From JBFKMV01 sp041629655 (GTDB lineage Bacteria; Acidobacteriota; Polarisedimenticolia; Polarisedimenticolales; Polarisedimenticolaceae), in assembly GCA_041629655.1 (NCBI GenBank), contig JBFKMV010000001.1, forward strand, positions 19,466-83,465: 64,000 nucleotides of DNA, read 5' to 3'. Below the pieces are notes generated by a model, which made no database searches, was not told the DNA's origin, and was given only the letters and a program-made list of their open reading frames with translations. Below, piece after piece: positions 24,739 to 37,094 of the stretch (the first letter of the stretch is position 1; each line of letters opens with the position of its first letter). Made by a program: the position numbers and the translations under genes.

Positions 24739-26544
24739 ATGGCGGAGCGGACGCGCGACGACATCCGGAACCTGGCGATCATCGCGCACGTGGACCACGG
24801 CAAGACCACCCTGGTCGACGCCCTGCTGTGGCAGAGCCGGCTGCTCGCCGAGAGCGACGGCGCCGCCGGCGATCTCGCCTCGCGAGTCGACCTGGAACGC
24901 GAGAAGGCGATCAACGTGATGCCGCCGCTTGTCTCGTTCGAGTACCGCGGCACGCGCTTCAACATCCTCGATGCGCCCGGCCAGGCCGACCCCGGCGACC
25001 GGGCCCAGCGCGTGTTCCGCATGGCGGACGGGGTGGTGCTGATCGTCGACGCCTGCGAGGGGCCCGCGCCTCCGACCCGGTTCGCGCTGCGCAAGGCGCT
25101 CGAGGCCGGCCTGGCCCCGCTGGTGGTGCTGAACAAGATCGACCTGCCGGGCAGTCGCCCGGCGGAGGTGCTCGAAGAGATCCGCGAGACGTTCATCGAT
25201 CTCGATGCTAGCGAGGCCCAGCAGCGCTTTCCAATCTTCTTCTGCAACGCGCTCCAGGGCCTGTACCGCGCCGACCCGCAGCAGGCCGAGCAGCCCCTGG
25301 TCGGGCTGCTGGAACACTTGCGCGAGACCGTCCCCCCGCCGGCTTACGACGACGAGGCGCCGTTGCAGCTGCTGATCTGTAGCCGCAGCTACGACGACTT
25401 CCTCGGGCGGCTGGCGATCGGCCGGGTGTTCCACGGCTCGCTCACCCGGGGCGCGCGCGTGAGCCATTGCCGGCTGGACGGCGACGCCGTGCCGGCCCGG
25501 GTGGCGGGAATCTACGGCCACGACGGCCTGCGCCGGGTGGAGCTGGAGCGGGCCGGGCCGGGCGACATCGTCGAGATCAACGGCGTGGAGCAGCTCCAGA
25601 TCGGGGAGACGCTGAGCGACCCCGAGGACCCGCGTCCGCTACCCCCGATCCGGGTCGGCGAGCCCGTCATCTCGGTCCTGCTCGGCGTCAACGATTCGCC
25701 GATGGCCAGCCTCGACGGCGAGCACGTCTCGGCCGACAAGCTGCGCGAGCGCCTGTGGACCGAGATCCTGACCAACGTGACGATCCGCGTCGAGGAGACC
25801 GAATCCTCGGACACCTTCCGCCTGGCCGCCCGCGGCGAGCTGCAGATCGCGATCCTGCTCGAGATGATGCGCCGCGAGGGATTCGAGATGTCGGTCGGCC
25901 GCCCTGCGGCGGACACCCGCCGCGGCGAGGACGGGGACCTGGTGCCGATGGAACGGCTGGTGCTCGACCTCCCCGAGCAGCTCGGTAGCATCGTCGCGCA
26001 CCGCGTCGAGGCGCGCGGCGGCCGGCTGGGCCGGATGGTCAACCACGGCACGGGTCGCGTACGGATGGAGTACCGCATCCCGGCGCTGGGCCTGATCGGC
26101 TTCCGCTCCGAATTCCTCAGCGACACGCGCGGGACCGGGATCATGAGTCACGAGTTCGACGGCTGGGCGCCGTCCACGGGTGAGGTCCCGGGCCGCAGCA
26201 CCGGCGTGCTGGTGGCCGACCGGCCCGGACGGTGCACGGTCCACGCGATCGACCACCTGCAGCACCGCGGGACGTTGTTCGTCGCGCCGGGGGACCAGGT
26301 CTATGCGGGAATGATCGTGGGCGAGAACTCGCGCGCCAACGATCTCGAGGTCAACATCACCAAGCTCCGCCCGACCGGCGCGGCGCCCGGGGGGCGGGAG
26401 GTGCGGTTGATCCCGCCCCGGACGATGAGTCTCGAGCAGGCGCTGGCCTTCCTGCGCGACGACGAGATCGCCGAGGTCACGCCGCGCGCGCTGCGCCTGC
26501 GCAAACGGGTGCTCGGGTCCGCCTCCCGCCCCGGCCCGGTCTGA
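24739..26544 (+). CDS. TypA/BipA-like translational GTPase with altered switch regions
   Basis: 601 aa, full BipA length and domain order. Walker A AHVDHGKTT and NKID are normal. Switch I reads DLEREKAINV where the family has LERERGITI, so the Mg-coordinating threonine is asparagine. Switch II reads DAPGQAD where the family has DTPGHAD, so the catalytic histidine is glutamine. Later regions align well (RVEETESSDTFRLAARGELQ, IPALGLIGFRSEFLSDTRGTGIM, PPRTMSLEQALAFL). The C-terminal loop, normally KKLTNxR, reads TKLRPTGAAPGG. BipA assists 50S assembly and stress translation. This form should bind GTP but probably hydrolyses it slowly or depends on another residue, so it may be a specialised paralogue. 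Confidence 0.88.
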   Translation: MAERTRDDIRNLAIIAHVDHGKTTLVDALLWQSRLLAESDGAAGDLASRVDLEREKAINVMPPLVSFEYRGTRFNILDAPGQADPGDRAQRVFRMADGVVLIVDACEGPAPPTRFALRKALEAGLAPLVVLNKIDLPGSRPAEVLEEIRETFIDLDASEAQQRFPIFFCNALQGLYRADPQQAEQPLVGLLEHLRETVPPPAYDDEAPLQLLICSRSYDDFLGRLAIGRVFHGSLTRGARVSHCRLDGDAVPARVAGIYGHDGLRRVELERAGPGDIVEINGVEQLQIGETLSDPEDPRPLPPIRVGEPVISVLLGVNDSPMASLDGEHVSADKLRERLWTEILTNVTIRVEETESSDTFRLAARGELQIAILLEMMRREGFEMSVGRPAADTRRGEDGDLVPMERLVLDLPEQLGSIVAHRVEARGGRLGRMVNHGTGRVRMEYRIPALGLIGFRSEFLSDTRGTGIMSHEFDGWAPSTGEVPGRSTGVLVADRPGRCTVHAIDHLQHRGTLFVAPGDQVYAGMIVGENSRANDLEVNITKLRPTGAAPGGREVRLIPPRTMSLEQALAFLRDDEIAEVTPRALRLRKRVLGSASRPGPV

Positions 26545-26565
26545 CCCGGCCCGCGGCCACGTTGT

Positions 26566-26594
26566 TTGGCCGGCCCCCGGAGCGGTGGTAGATT
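26566..26594 (+). promoter_or_regulatory. Promoter of the RNase Y gene
   Basis: TTGGCC (26566-26571), 17 bp, TAGATT (26589-26594), with TGG just before the -10 box. The start site would be at about 26601, on or next to the ATG at 26602, so the mRNA may be leaderless. Confidence 0.5.
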
Positions 26595-26601
26595 GCGGAG
26601 C

Positions 26602-28170
26602 ATGAACGGATCGGTCCTGACCTGGCTGGCCGCAGGGGGCGCGCTGCTGCTCGGCGCGGCCCTGGGCTGGTTCCTGAACAACCGCTTCGGCCGCCGGAGC
26701 CTGGAAGCGGCCCGCGCGCGATCGGAAGAGGTGGTCCGGAACGCGGAGCGCGCCGCGGACAAGGTGCGGCGCGCCAAGGTGCTCGAGGCCCGCCAGGAGA
26801 TCCTGCAGCAGAAGAACCGCGCCGACCGCGATTTCCGCAACCGCAAGCGTCAGCTTCAGAAACGCGACCGCGACATCAAGGCCGCGCGGCGGGCGCTCGA
26901 GGAGGCCGAGACCGCGCTCCAGGCCCGCAACCAGGAGCTCGAGCGGGCGCAGCAAACGCTCGACGGCCGCGACAAACAGCTCGAGGAGCAGCACCAGGAG
27001 GTGGAGCGGCTGATCGCCGAGCAGAACAGCCGGCTGGAGAAGGTCGCGGCGATGACCCAGGACGAGGCGCGCCGCCAGCTGCTCGACAACCTCAAGGCCA
27101 AGACCCGCTACGAGGCCGCCGGGATGATCAAGGAGATCAAGGACGAGGCCCAGCGCAACGCCGAGGCCGAGGCGGTCAAGATCATCGCCCTGGCCGTGGA
27201 GCGCGCGGCGTCGGACTTCAGCGCGGAGCGGACGATCAGCCAGTTCGCGTTGCCGCAGGGCAGCGACCTCAAGGGCCGGATCATCGGCCAGGAGGGCAAG
27301 AACATCCGCGCCTTCGAGAAGGCCACCGGCATCCAGCTGCTGCTCGACGAGGACAGCAACTCCGTCACGCTGTCCGGCTACAACCCGATCGGGCGCGAGC
27401 TGGCCCGCCGCGTGCTGGAGACCCTGGTCAAGGACGGCAACATCCACCCGCGCCGGATCGACGAGCTGACGCGGCGCAACCGCCGCCGGCTCGAAGAGGA
27501 GATGCGGCAGGCGGGCCAGGAAGCGCTCAAGGAGCTCGGCCTCAAGGGCATGCACCCGGAGATGACCAAGCTGCTGGGCCGGCTGAGATACCGCACCTCG
27601 TATGGCCAGAACGTGCTGCAGCACTCCAAGGAGGTCGCCTACCTGACCGGCATGATGGCCGCCGAGCTGAGGCTCGACGAGAGCCTGGCCCGGCGCGCCG
27701 GCCTGCTCCACGACATCGGCAAGGCGATCGACTACGAGCGCGAGGGGACCCACCCCGAGATCGGCGCCGAGGTCGGCCAGAAGTACGGCGAGGACGAGGT
27801 GGTCGTCAACGCGATCGCCTCGCACCACGAGGACTGCGAGTACACCTCGCCGATCTCGGTCCTGGTCTCGGCGGCCGACTCGCTGTCCGGCGCCCGCCCC
27901 GGCGCGCGACGCAAGAGCGTGGCCGAGTACATCAAGCGGATCGAGCGGCTGGAGGACCTGGCCAACTCGATGGACGGCGTCGAGCAGTCCTACGCGCTTC
28001 ACGCCGGCCGCGAGATCCGGGTCATCGCGCGCTCGAAGATCCTGGACGACGCCCGGGTGGAGCTGCTGGCGACCGACCTGGCCTCGCGGATCCAGTCCGA
28101 GATGGACTACCCGGGCAAGATCAAGATCACGGTCATCCGCGAGACACGGGCCGTCGAATACGCCCGCTGA
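26602..28170 (+). CDS. rny: Ribonuclease Y
   Basis: 522 aa. N-terminal membrane anchor (LTWLAAGGALLLGAALGWFL), a long coiled coil (about residues 30-180), a KH RNA-binding domain (GSDLKGRIIGQEGKNIRAFEKATG) and an HD phosphohydrolase domain with LLHDIGKAID and IASHHED. This is the standard RNase Y layout, a membrane-bound endonuclease that starts mRNA decay. Its presence alone does not fix the phylum. GGAG lies 4 bp before the ATG. Confidence 0.95.
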   Translation: MNGSVLTWLAAGGALLLGAALGWFLNNRFGRRSLEAARARSEEVVRNAERAADKVRRAKVLEARQEILQQKNRADRDFRNRKRQLQKRDRDIKAARRALEEAETALQARNQELERAQQTLDGRDKQLEEQHQEVERLIAEQNSRLEKVAAMTQDEARRQLLDNLKAKTRYEAAGMIKEIKDEAQRNAEAEAVKIIALAVERAASDFSAERTISQFALPQGSDLKGRIIGQEGKNIRAFEKATGIQLLLDEDSNSVTLSGYNPIGRELARRVLETLVKDGNIHPRRIDELTRRNRRRLEEEMRQAGQEALKELGLKGMHPEMTKLLGRLRYRTSYGQNVLQHSKEVAYLTGMMAAELRLDESLARRAGLLHDIGKAIDYEREGTHPEIGAEVGQKYGEDEVVVNAIASHHEDCEYTSPISVLVSAADSLSGARPGARRKSVAEYIKRIERLEDLANSMDGVEQSYALHAGREIRVIARSKILDDARVELLATDLASRIQSEMDYPGKIKITVIRETRAVEYAR

Positions 28171-28226
28171 GCCCGCCTCCGGACCGTCCGGGTCCGGTCC
28201 GCCGCTTGGAGAGCGCCCGCCACGGA

Positions 28227-28235
28227 TGGTAGAGT
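28227..28235 (+). promoter_or_regulatory. Extended -10 promoter of the acyl-CoA dehydrogenase gene
   Basis: TGGTAGAGT; a weak TTGGAG lies 18 bp upstream of TAGAGT. The start would be near 28242, 48 nt before the ATG. Confidence 0.4.
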
Positions 28236-28289
28236 GACCGTCCATCCCGGCTCCCGGAGCGCGGACGCTCCCGGCTAAACGAGGCGCCC

Positions 28290-29480
28290 ATGACCAAGGA
28301 ACTTTTGAGCCCCAGGAACATCGAGTACATCGAGCGGGCGCGCGAGGTCGCCGAGACCGCGATGCGCCCCGTCGCGGCCAAGTACGACCAGGAGCAGGCC
28401 TACCCGTGGGAGGTCCAGCAGGCGATCAAGGACGCCGGCCTGAGCGGCGTGTGGATCCCCGAGGAGTACGGCGGCGAGGGCGGCGGCGTGCTCAATCTGT
28501 GCCTGGTGATCGAGCAGTTCTCCCGCGCCTGCGGGGGGATGGGAGTCGCCTACGCGGTCAACGCCCTCGGCTCGTTCCCGATCCTGGTCGGCGGCACCGA
28601 GGAGCAGCGGCGGCGCTGGCTGCCCCAGATCGCCTCGGGCGACACGCTGATCGCGTTCGGGTTGTCCGAGAAAGACGCCGGCTCTGACGCCGGATCGATG
28701 CAGACCACGGCCGAGCTCGACGGCGAGCACTACGTGATCAACGGGCTCAAGAAGTGGAACACCGGCGGCGCCGTCGCCGGGCTGAACACGATCTTCGCGG
28801 TGACCCAGCCCGGACGGGGTGCCCGCGGCATCTCCGGGATCGTCGTCGAGGCCGGCACGCCGGGCTACAAGGTCGGCAAGCACGAGGACAAGATGGGGAT
28901 CCGCTGCGTGCCGGTGGTCGAGCTGCACCTCGACAACTGCCGGGTGCCGCGCGACAACCTGCTCGGCGGATCGGAGGGCCTCGGGTTCAAACACGCCATG
29001 ATGACCCTCGACCGGGCCCGGCCGGGCGTGGCGGCCCAGGCGCTCGGGCTGGCCCAGGGCGCGTTCGAGCTGGCGGTCGAGTACACGGGCGCCCGACAGC
29101 AGTTCGGGCAGTCGATCAGCTCGTTCCAGGGCATCCAGTGGATGCTGGCCGACATGGCGACCGAGATCGAGGCGGCGCGGCACCTGGTCTACACCGCGGC
29201 GCGGGCCGCGGACGCCGGAGTCAAGAACCTGACCAAGCTGTCGGCGATGTGCAAGCTCAAGGCGACCGACGTCGCCATGAAGGTCACCACCGACGCGGTC
29301 CAGCTGTTCGGCGGCTACGGCTACGTCAAGGACTACCCGATCGAGAAGTACATGCGCGACGCCAAGATCACGCAGATCTACGAGGGCACCAACCAGATCC
29401 AGCGGCTGGTGATCGCGCGCAACATCCTGCGCGAGGCCGCCGGGGCGGCGGCGCGAAAGGAGAAGGTCTCGGCCGAGTAG
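28290..29480 (+). CDS. Acyl-CoA dehydrogenase
   Basis: 396 aa with the complete family fold: FGLSEKDAGSDAGSMQTTA and INGLKKWNTGG for FAD/substrate binding, TLDRARPGVAAQALG, RQQFGQSISSFQGIQWMLAD, VQLFGGYGYVKDYPIEKYMRDAK, and the catalytic-base loop QIYEGTNQIQR with its glutamate. It oxidises an acyl-CoA to the enoyl-CoA and passes electrons to ETF. Chain length is not readable. It is monocistronic; the thiolase at 57.5 kb is the other beta-oxidation-type gene in the window. Confidence 0.93.
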   Translation: MTKELLSPRNIEYIERAREVAETAMRPVAAKYDQEQAYPWEVQQAIKDAGLSGVWIPEEYGGEGGGVLNLCLVIEQFSRACGGMGVAYAVNALGSFPILVGGTEEQRRRWLPQIASGDTLIAFGLSEKDAGSDAGSMQTTAELDGEHYVINGLKKWNTGGAVAGLNTIFAVTQPGRGARGISGIVVEAGTPGYKVGKHEDKMGIRCVPVVELHLDNCRVPRDNLLGGSEGLGFKHAMMTLDRARPGVAAQALGLAQGAFELAVEYTGARQQFGQSISSFQGIQWMLADMATEIEAARHLVYTAARAADAGVKNLTKLSAMCKLKATDVAMKVTTDAVQLFGGYGYVKDYPIEKYMRDAKITQIYEGTNQIQRLVIARNILREAAGAAARKEKVSAE

Positions 29481-29533
29481 CCCGGCGGGCGCCAGAAAGG
29501 CATTCCCGATGCCGCCCCACGTCAGCATGACGT

Positions 29534-29554
29534 CCACACGGGGACACTGTGTGG
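29534..29554. promoter_or_regulatory. Inverted repeat, candidate activator site for the small RNA promoter
   Basis: CCACAC (29534-29539) and GTGTGG (29549-29554) flank a 9-bp centre, about 70-85 bp upstream of the sigma-54 promoter. It contains ACGGGGA, which also occurs in the palindromes upstream of the Rrf2 promoter. Confidence 0.4.
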
Positions 29555-29619
29555 CGCCGGGAGGACGCGGGGAGCCCCGCGCCGGGCCGAATTTGATGGT
29601 TTTTGAAAGCTTCCTGCCC

Positions 29620-29635
29620 TGGCATCGGGCTTGCT
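29620..29635 (+). promoter_or_regulatory. Sigma-54 promoter with no gene behind it
   Basis: TGGCATCGGGCTTGCT: TGGCA and TTGCT with GG and GC exactly 10 bp apart. The expected start is 29646. The only thing downstream before a terminator is about 90 nt of non-coding sequence. Confidence 0.7.
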
Positions 29636-29645
29636 TTTCTCCGAG

Positions 29646-29736
29646 GCGCGACATGACCTCCTCCTGGTCAGTGTCCAGCCCCCTCCAGGCCTGATGGTCT
29701 TGCCCCCCCGCTGGCCTGGAGGGGGCTGACTTTTTT
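29646..29736 (+). ncRNA. Predicted sigma-54-dependent small RNA
   Basis: Bounded by the sigma-54 start site and a strong terminator, about 91 nt. Nucleotides 7-19 (29652-29664, CATGACCTCCTCC) are C-rich and perfectly complementary to the ribosome-binding site plus start codon of the decaheme cytochrome gene at 7641. This is the usual place and composition of an sRNA seed that blocks ribosome binding. The 3' half is the terminator stem. Transcription and function are predictions. Confidence 0.5.
29676..29736 (+). terminator. Rho-independent terminator of the small RNA
   Basis: CAGCCCCCTCCAGGCC (29676-29691) pairs perfectly with GGCCTGGAGGGGGCTG (29713-29728), a 16-bp stem with a 21-nt loop. 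It is followed by AC and six T (29731-29736). It is 195 bp past the dehydrogenase stop codon, so it may also end that transcript. Confidence 0.9.
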
Positions 29737-29828
29737 CAGGGCGTTTTTCAGCCCGCTCCCCGCTCCTTCCGGCCCCCTGTGTCTTGACAGCCCCGCGGAC
29801 CGGGACCATGGTCACGGGGGCTGAACCG

Positions 29829-30485
29829 ATGCAGACGACCCCGGCGGACCTGAGCGATGCGATGCTGGACGCGGCCGTGGAGCTGTTGGGGCGCTCCGGC
29901 GGCAGCGGGATGGTCCGGGTGCAGGGGGTCAGCATGCTGCCGATGCTGCGCCCCGGCCAGCGCCTGGCCGTCGAGTTCTCGCCGGCGCGGCTCGGTGCGG
30001 GCGACCTGCTGCTGTTCCGGCAGGGTGCCGAGCTGGTCGTGCACCGGCTGCTCGGCCGCGGCGGCGGCGCGCGCGGCCCGTCGTACTACCGCACGCGCGG
30101 CGACGGCGTGCCGCGGCTCGATCCCCCGGTGGATCCCGCCAACGTCGTCGGCCGCGTGACGGCCGTCGAGCAGCCGGCCGGCTGGCGCGACGTCCGCGGT
30201 CGGCCGGCGCGGCTCTACGGACGCTGCCTGGCCTGGCACGACCGGTTCTGGTCGCTGGTCCAGCACGGGGCCTCGCGGCTCGATCCGGCGCTGGAACGGA
30301 TCCACTGGCGGCTGCGGCTGCGGCCGCGCGTCGCCGCGCTGGACCGCGGGCTGCTGTACGCCGCGCACCGGCTGCTGTTCGCGGCGTTCCACCGGCGGAT
30401 TCCGGAACCGCCGGGCCTTGCGGCGCTCGCGGGACCCGACGCCGGCGAGCCCCGCACGGGGACCGGTCCCGCGGCCTCGCGCTGA
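29829..30485 (+). CDS. S24/S26 (signal peptidase I-like) domain protein
   Basis: 218 aa from ATG 29829 (225 from ATG 29808). The motif MVRVQGVSMLPMLRPGQRLAV contains the catalytic serine context (xGxSMLPxLRPG) of the S26/S24 peptidase fold. GDLLLFRQGAELVVHRLLG follows, but the usual catalytic lysine strand is replaced by YYRTRGDG. No N-terminal membrane anchor is visible, unlike LepB. Small proteins of this type often accompany maturation of peptide or surface products, but none is nearby. A TTGACA at 29783 favours the second ATG as start. Its peptidase activity is doubtful. Confidence 0.65.
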   Translation: MQTTPADLSDAMLDAAVELLGRSGGSGMVRVQGVSMLPMLRPGQRLAVEFSPARLGAGDLLLFRQGAELVVHRLLGRGGGARGPSYYRTRGDGVPRLDPPVDPANVVGRVTAVEQPAGWRDVRGRPARLYGRCLAWHDRFWSLVQHGASRLDPALERIHWRLRLRPRVAALDRGLLYAAHRLLFAAFHRRIPEPPGLAALAGPDAGEPRTGTGPAASR

Positions 30486-30517
30486 TCCGTGGCGGTTTCG
30501 CGCGGGGTGCGCGAGGC

Positions 30518-30526
30518 TGGTATATT
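30518..30526 (+). promoter_or_regulatory. Extended -10 promoter of secA
   Basis: TGGTATATT, identical to the element before the EF-G-like gene. The start would be near 30533, giving a 60-nt leader. Confidence 0.5.
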
Positions 30527-30528
30527 GA

Positions 30529-34950
<4,422 letters not shown>

Positions 34951-34957
34951 ACGCCGC

Positions 34958-35485
34958 TCAGGCGTCGCCGCCGCGGACCGGGGGATCCACGGGGGCCGGC
35001 AGCAGCTCGATCCGGCGCGAGCCCTCGCCGGCGTCGTAGAAGCGGACCGTGATCGCGTCGCGCTTGTGGTACGGGGGCAGCTTCTCGCCCCACTCGACGA
35101 CCACCACGGCGCCGCTGGCGAGGATCTCCTCCAGGCCCAGCGAGGCGAAGTCCTCGGGGTCGTCCAGGCGGTAGAGATCGATGTGGAACAGCTCGAGCCG
35201 CCCGCCGAGGTACTCCTGGACCAGCGTGAACGAGGGCGAGTTGACGTCCTCGGGCGCCACGCCGAGACCGGCGGCGAGGCCGCGCGTGAATGCCGTCTTG
35301 CCCATGCCGAGGTCGCCGTCGAGCAGGATCAGCTCGCCGCCCCGGAGCCGTTGGGCCAGGCTGCGGCCCATCTCGACCGTTTCCTCCTCGCTCAGCGAGT
35401 AGACCGTGTTGCGGGCCTGCGGCTCGTTGGCCGCGGCGCGCGCGCGCGCGCGGTCGGACGAGCTGGTGCGGCGCGTGTCTTCCAT
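34958..35485 (-). CDS. tsaE: tRNA threonylcarbamoyladenosine biosynthesis ATPase TsaE
   Basis: 175 aa. Walker A LDGDLGMGKTAFTRGLA, then SPSFTLVQEYLG, HIDLYRLDDPEDF and VVVEWGEKLP are the TsaE signatures. It works with TsaB/TsaD in t6A37 modification of ANN-decoding tRNAs. The first 25 residues are an extra Arg/Ala-rich stretch. Its ATG stands 5 bp after the nnr stop codon, and the ribosome site GGAG overlaps that stop, so the two are coupled. Confidence 0.93.
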   Translation of the reverse strand: MEDTRRTSSSDRARARAAANEPQARNTVYSLSEEETVEMGRSLAQRLRGGELILLDGDLGMGKTAFTRGLAAGLGVAPEDVNSPSFTLVQEYLGGRLELFHIDLYRLDDPEDFASLGLEEILASGAVVVVEWGEKLPPYHKRDAITVRFYDAGEGSRRIELLPAPVDPPVRGGDA

Positions 35486-35490
35486 CCGGT

Positions 35491-37059
35491 TCACTCCGGC
35501 CCGACGAGCGAGGCCAGGACCAAAGGTAGTGTCTCGAGCAGGTCGGACGCAATCAGCCCCTCCTGGCCGCGTTCGGCGGCCGCTCGGTCGCCCGCCGCGC
35601 CGTGGGCGTAGACGGCGAGCCGGGCCGCGTCCCAGGGTTTCAGGCCGCGCGCCAGCAGGCTGCCGACGATCCCGGTCAGCACGTCGCCGGTGCCGCCCGT
35701 GGCCATGCCGGGGTTCCCGCTCGAGTTCACCGCGACGCGGCCCGAGGGCGCCGCCACCACCGTGCGGTGCCCCTTGAGCACGACGACGGCCCGCGTCGCC
35801 CGGGCGAGCTTGCGCGCGGCGGCGATGCGATCGCGCTGGACGGCGCGGGTACCGCGATCGAGCAGCCGGGCGGCCTCGCCGGGGTGCGGGGTCAGCACCA
35901 GCGGGCGGCGGGTCGCGGCCAGTCGCTCGATCGCCCGGGCACCGCCGGCGGCGAACGCGTTGAGCCCGTCGGCGTCCACCACCGCCGCGACGGTGCCGCG
36001 CCGGACGATCGCCATCACCGCCTGGCGCGTCTCCGCCGCGGTGCCGAGGCCGGGCCCGATCGCCAGAGCGTCGCGCGAGTCGATCAGCCGCAACGCCGGG
36101 GCGATCGATTTGCGGCCGAGCGCCCCCGCCGTCGTCTCGGGCAGCGCCTCGACCATCATCTCGGCCTGCTGCGCGGCGACGATCGCCTGCGCGCCGGCCG
36201 GTGTCGCCACCGTGACCAGGCCGATCCCGGACCGTAACGCCCCGCGCGCCAGCAGCACGGCGGCGCCGCTCTTGCCCCTCGAGCCGGCGACCGCCAGCAG
36301 GTGCCCGTAGCTGCCCTTGTGCGTGTCGGCGCCGCGGGGCCGCAACAGGCCGGCCAGATCGCCGGGCTCCGTCCATTCCACGCGCGGCCGCTCGGCGCGC
36401 ACGGCCTCGTCCGGGATGTCGATCGGCACCACCGTGACGATTCCGGCGCGATCCACCGCCGGGCCGGAGACCAGCGCCAGCTTCGGGCGGCACAGGGTGT
36501 ACGTCCGCTCGGCACGCAGCACCCCACCCTCGACCTTGCCGCTGTCGGCGTCGAGCCCGGAGGGCAGATCGACCGCGACCACCGTGGCGTCGCGTCCGGC
36601 GAGGTGCTCGATCACGGTGCGCGCCAGGCCGCGCGCCCCTCCCCGCACGCCGGTGCCCAGGATCGCGTCCACGATCACGGGATTGCCGGACCACCGCGCA
36701 CGGGCCTCGCCCCAGGCCGACGCGTCGGGCACCTCCTGCACCGCGACGCCGGCCTGGCGGGCCGCATCCAGGTTGACCGCGGCATCTCCGGAGAGCTGCC
36801 CGGCCCGGGCCAGCAGCAACACCGCCGGTCGCAGCCCGCGCTCGTGCAGGTGGCGGGCCGCGACCAGGCCGTCGCCGCCGTTGTTGCCCTTGCCGCACAG
36901 CACCACGACCCCGCGGCGTTCGAGGTCCGGATAGTGCTCGAGCAACCGCTCGGCGACGCCGCGTCCGGCCGCCTCCATCAGGCCGAGGCTCGGGATGCCG
37001 AGCGTCTCGATGGCGCGGCGATCCACGTTGCGCATCTGTTCGGCGGTCAGCACTTCCAT
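35491..37059 (-). CDS. nnr: Bifunctional NAD(P)H-hydrate epimerase / ADP-dependent dehydratase
   Basis: 522 aa two-domain protein. The N-terminal epimerase (YjeF_N) has LCGKGNNGGDGLVAARHL and VDLPSGLDADSG. The C-terminal dehydratase (ribokinase-like) has AIGPGLGTAAETRQ, VVDADGLNAFA, LTPHPGEAARLL and NPGMATGGTGDVLTGIVG with the ATP/ADP-site aspartate. It repairs hydrated NAD(P)H. GGAG lies 7 bp before the ATG. Divergent from aroC across a perfect palindrome; operon with tsaE. Confidence 0.95.
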   Translation of the reverse strand: MEVLTAEQMRNVDRRAIETLGIPSLGLMEAAGRGVAERLLEHYPDLERRGVVVLCGKGNNGGDGLVAARHLHERGLRPAVLLLARAGQLSGDAAVNLDAARQAGVAVQEVPDASAWGEARARWSGNPVIVDAILGTGVRGGARGLARTVIEHLAGRDATVVAVDLPSGLDADSGKVEGGVLRAERTYTLCRPKLALVSGPAVDRAGIVTVVPIDIPDEAVRAERPRVEWTEPGDLAGLLRPRGADTHKGSYGHLLAVAGSRGKSGAAVLLARGALRSGIGLVTVATPAGAQAIVAAQQAEMMVEALPETTAGALGRKSIAPALRLIDSRDALAIGPGLGTAAETRQAVMAIVRRGTVAAVVDADGLNAFAAGGARAIERLAATRRPLVLTPHPGEAARLLDRGTRAVQRDRIAAARKLARATRAVVVLKGHRTVVAAPSGRVAVNSSGNPGMATGGTGDVLTGIVGSLLARGLKPWDAARLAVYAHGAAGDRAAAERGQEGLIASDLLETLPLVLASLVGPE

Positions 37060-37094
37060 CGGAAAGCTCCGCGTCGCTTGCGGCCGGAGTGCGG

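Larger units (their letters stand above)
29481..29828. other. 348-bp region without a protein gene
   Basis: It holds an inverted repeat (29534-29554), a sigma-54 promoter (29620-29635), a predicted 91-nt small RNA with terminator (29646-29736), and a TTGACA box at 29783-29788 that probably serves the next gene. No open frame here has coding character. The reverse strand has a GGAGGAGGTC-ATG at about 29664-29652, but the frame behind it is only the antisense of the dehydrogenase gene. Confidence 0.6.

Noticed and set aside
25639..28245. 868-codon reverse frame across typA and rny
   Set aside because: Antisense shadow of two well-recognised genes, typical of very GC-rich DNA.
28275..29654. Leftward frame beginning with an ideal GGAGGAGGTC-ATG opposite the small RNA
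   Set aside because: Apart from the first ~60 codons it is the antisense of the acyl-CoA dehydrogenase gene and shows no family resemblance. I keep it only as an alternative explanation for the small RNA seed.
35440..35458. CGCGCGCG run in the tsaE N-terminus
   Set aside because: Simple dinucleotide run encoding Arg/Ala in a GC-rich gene; no sign of a phase-variable frame change.
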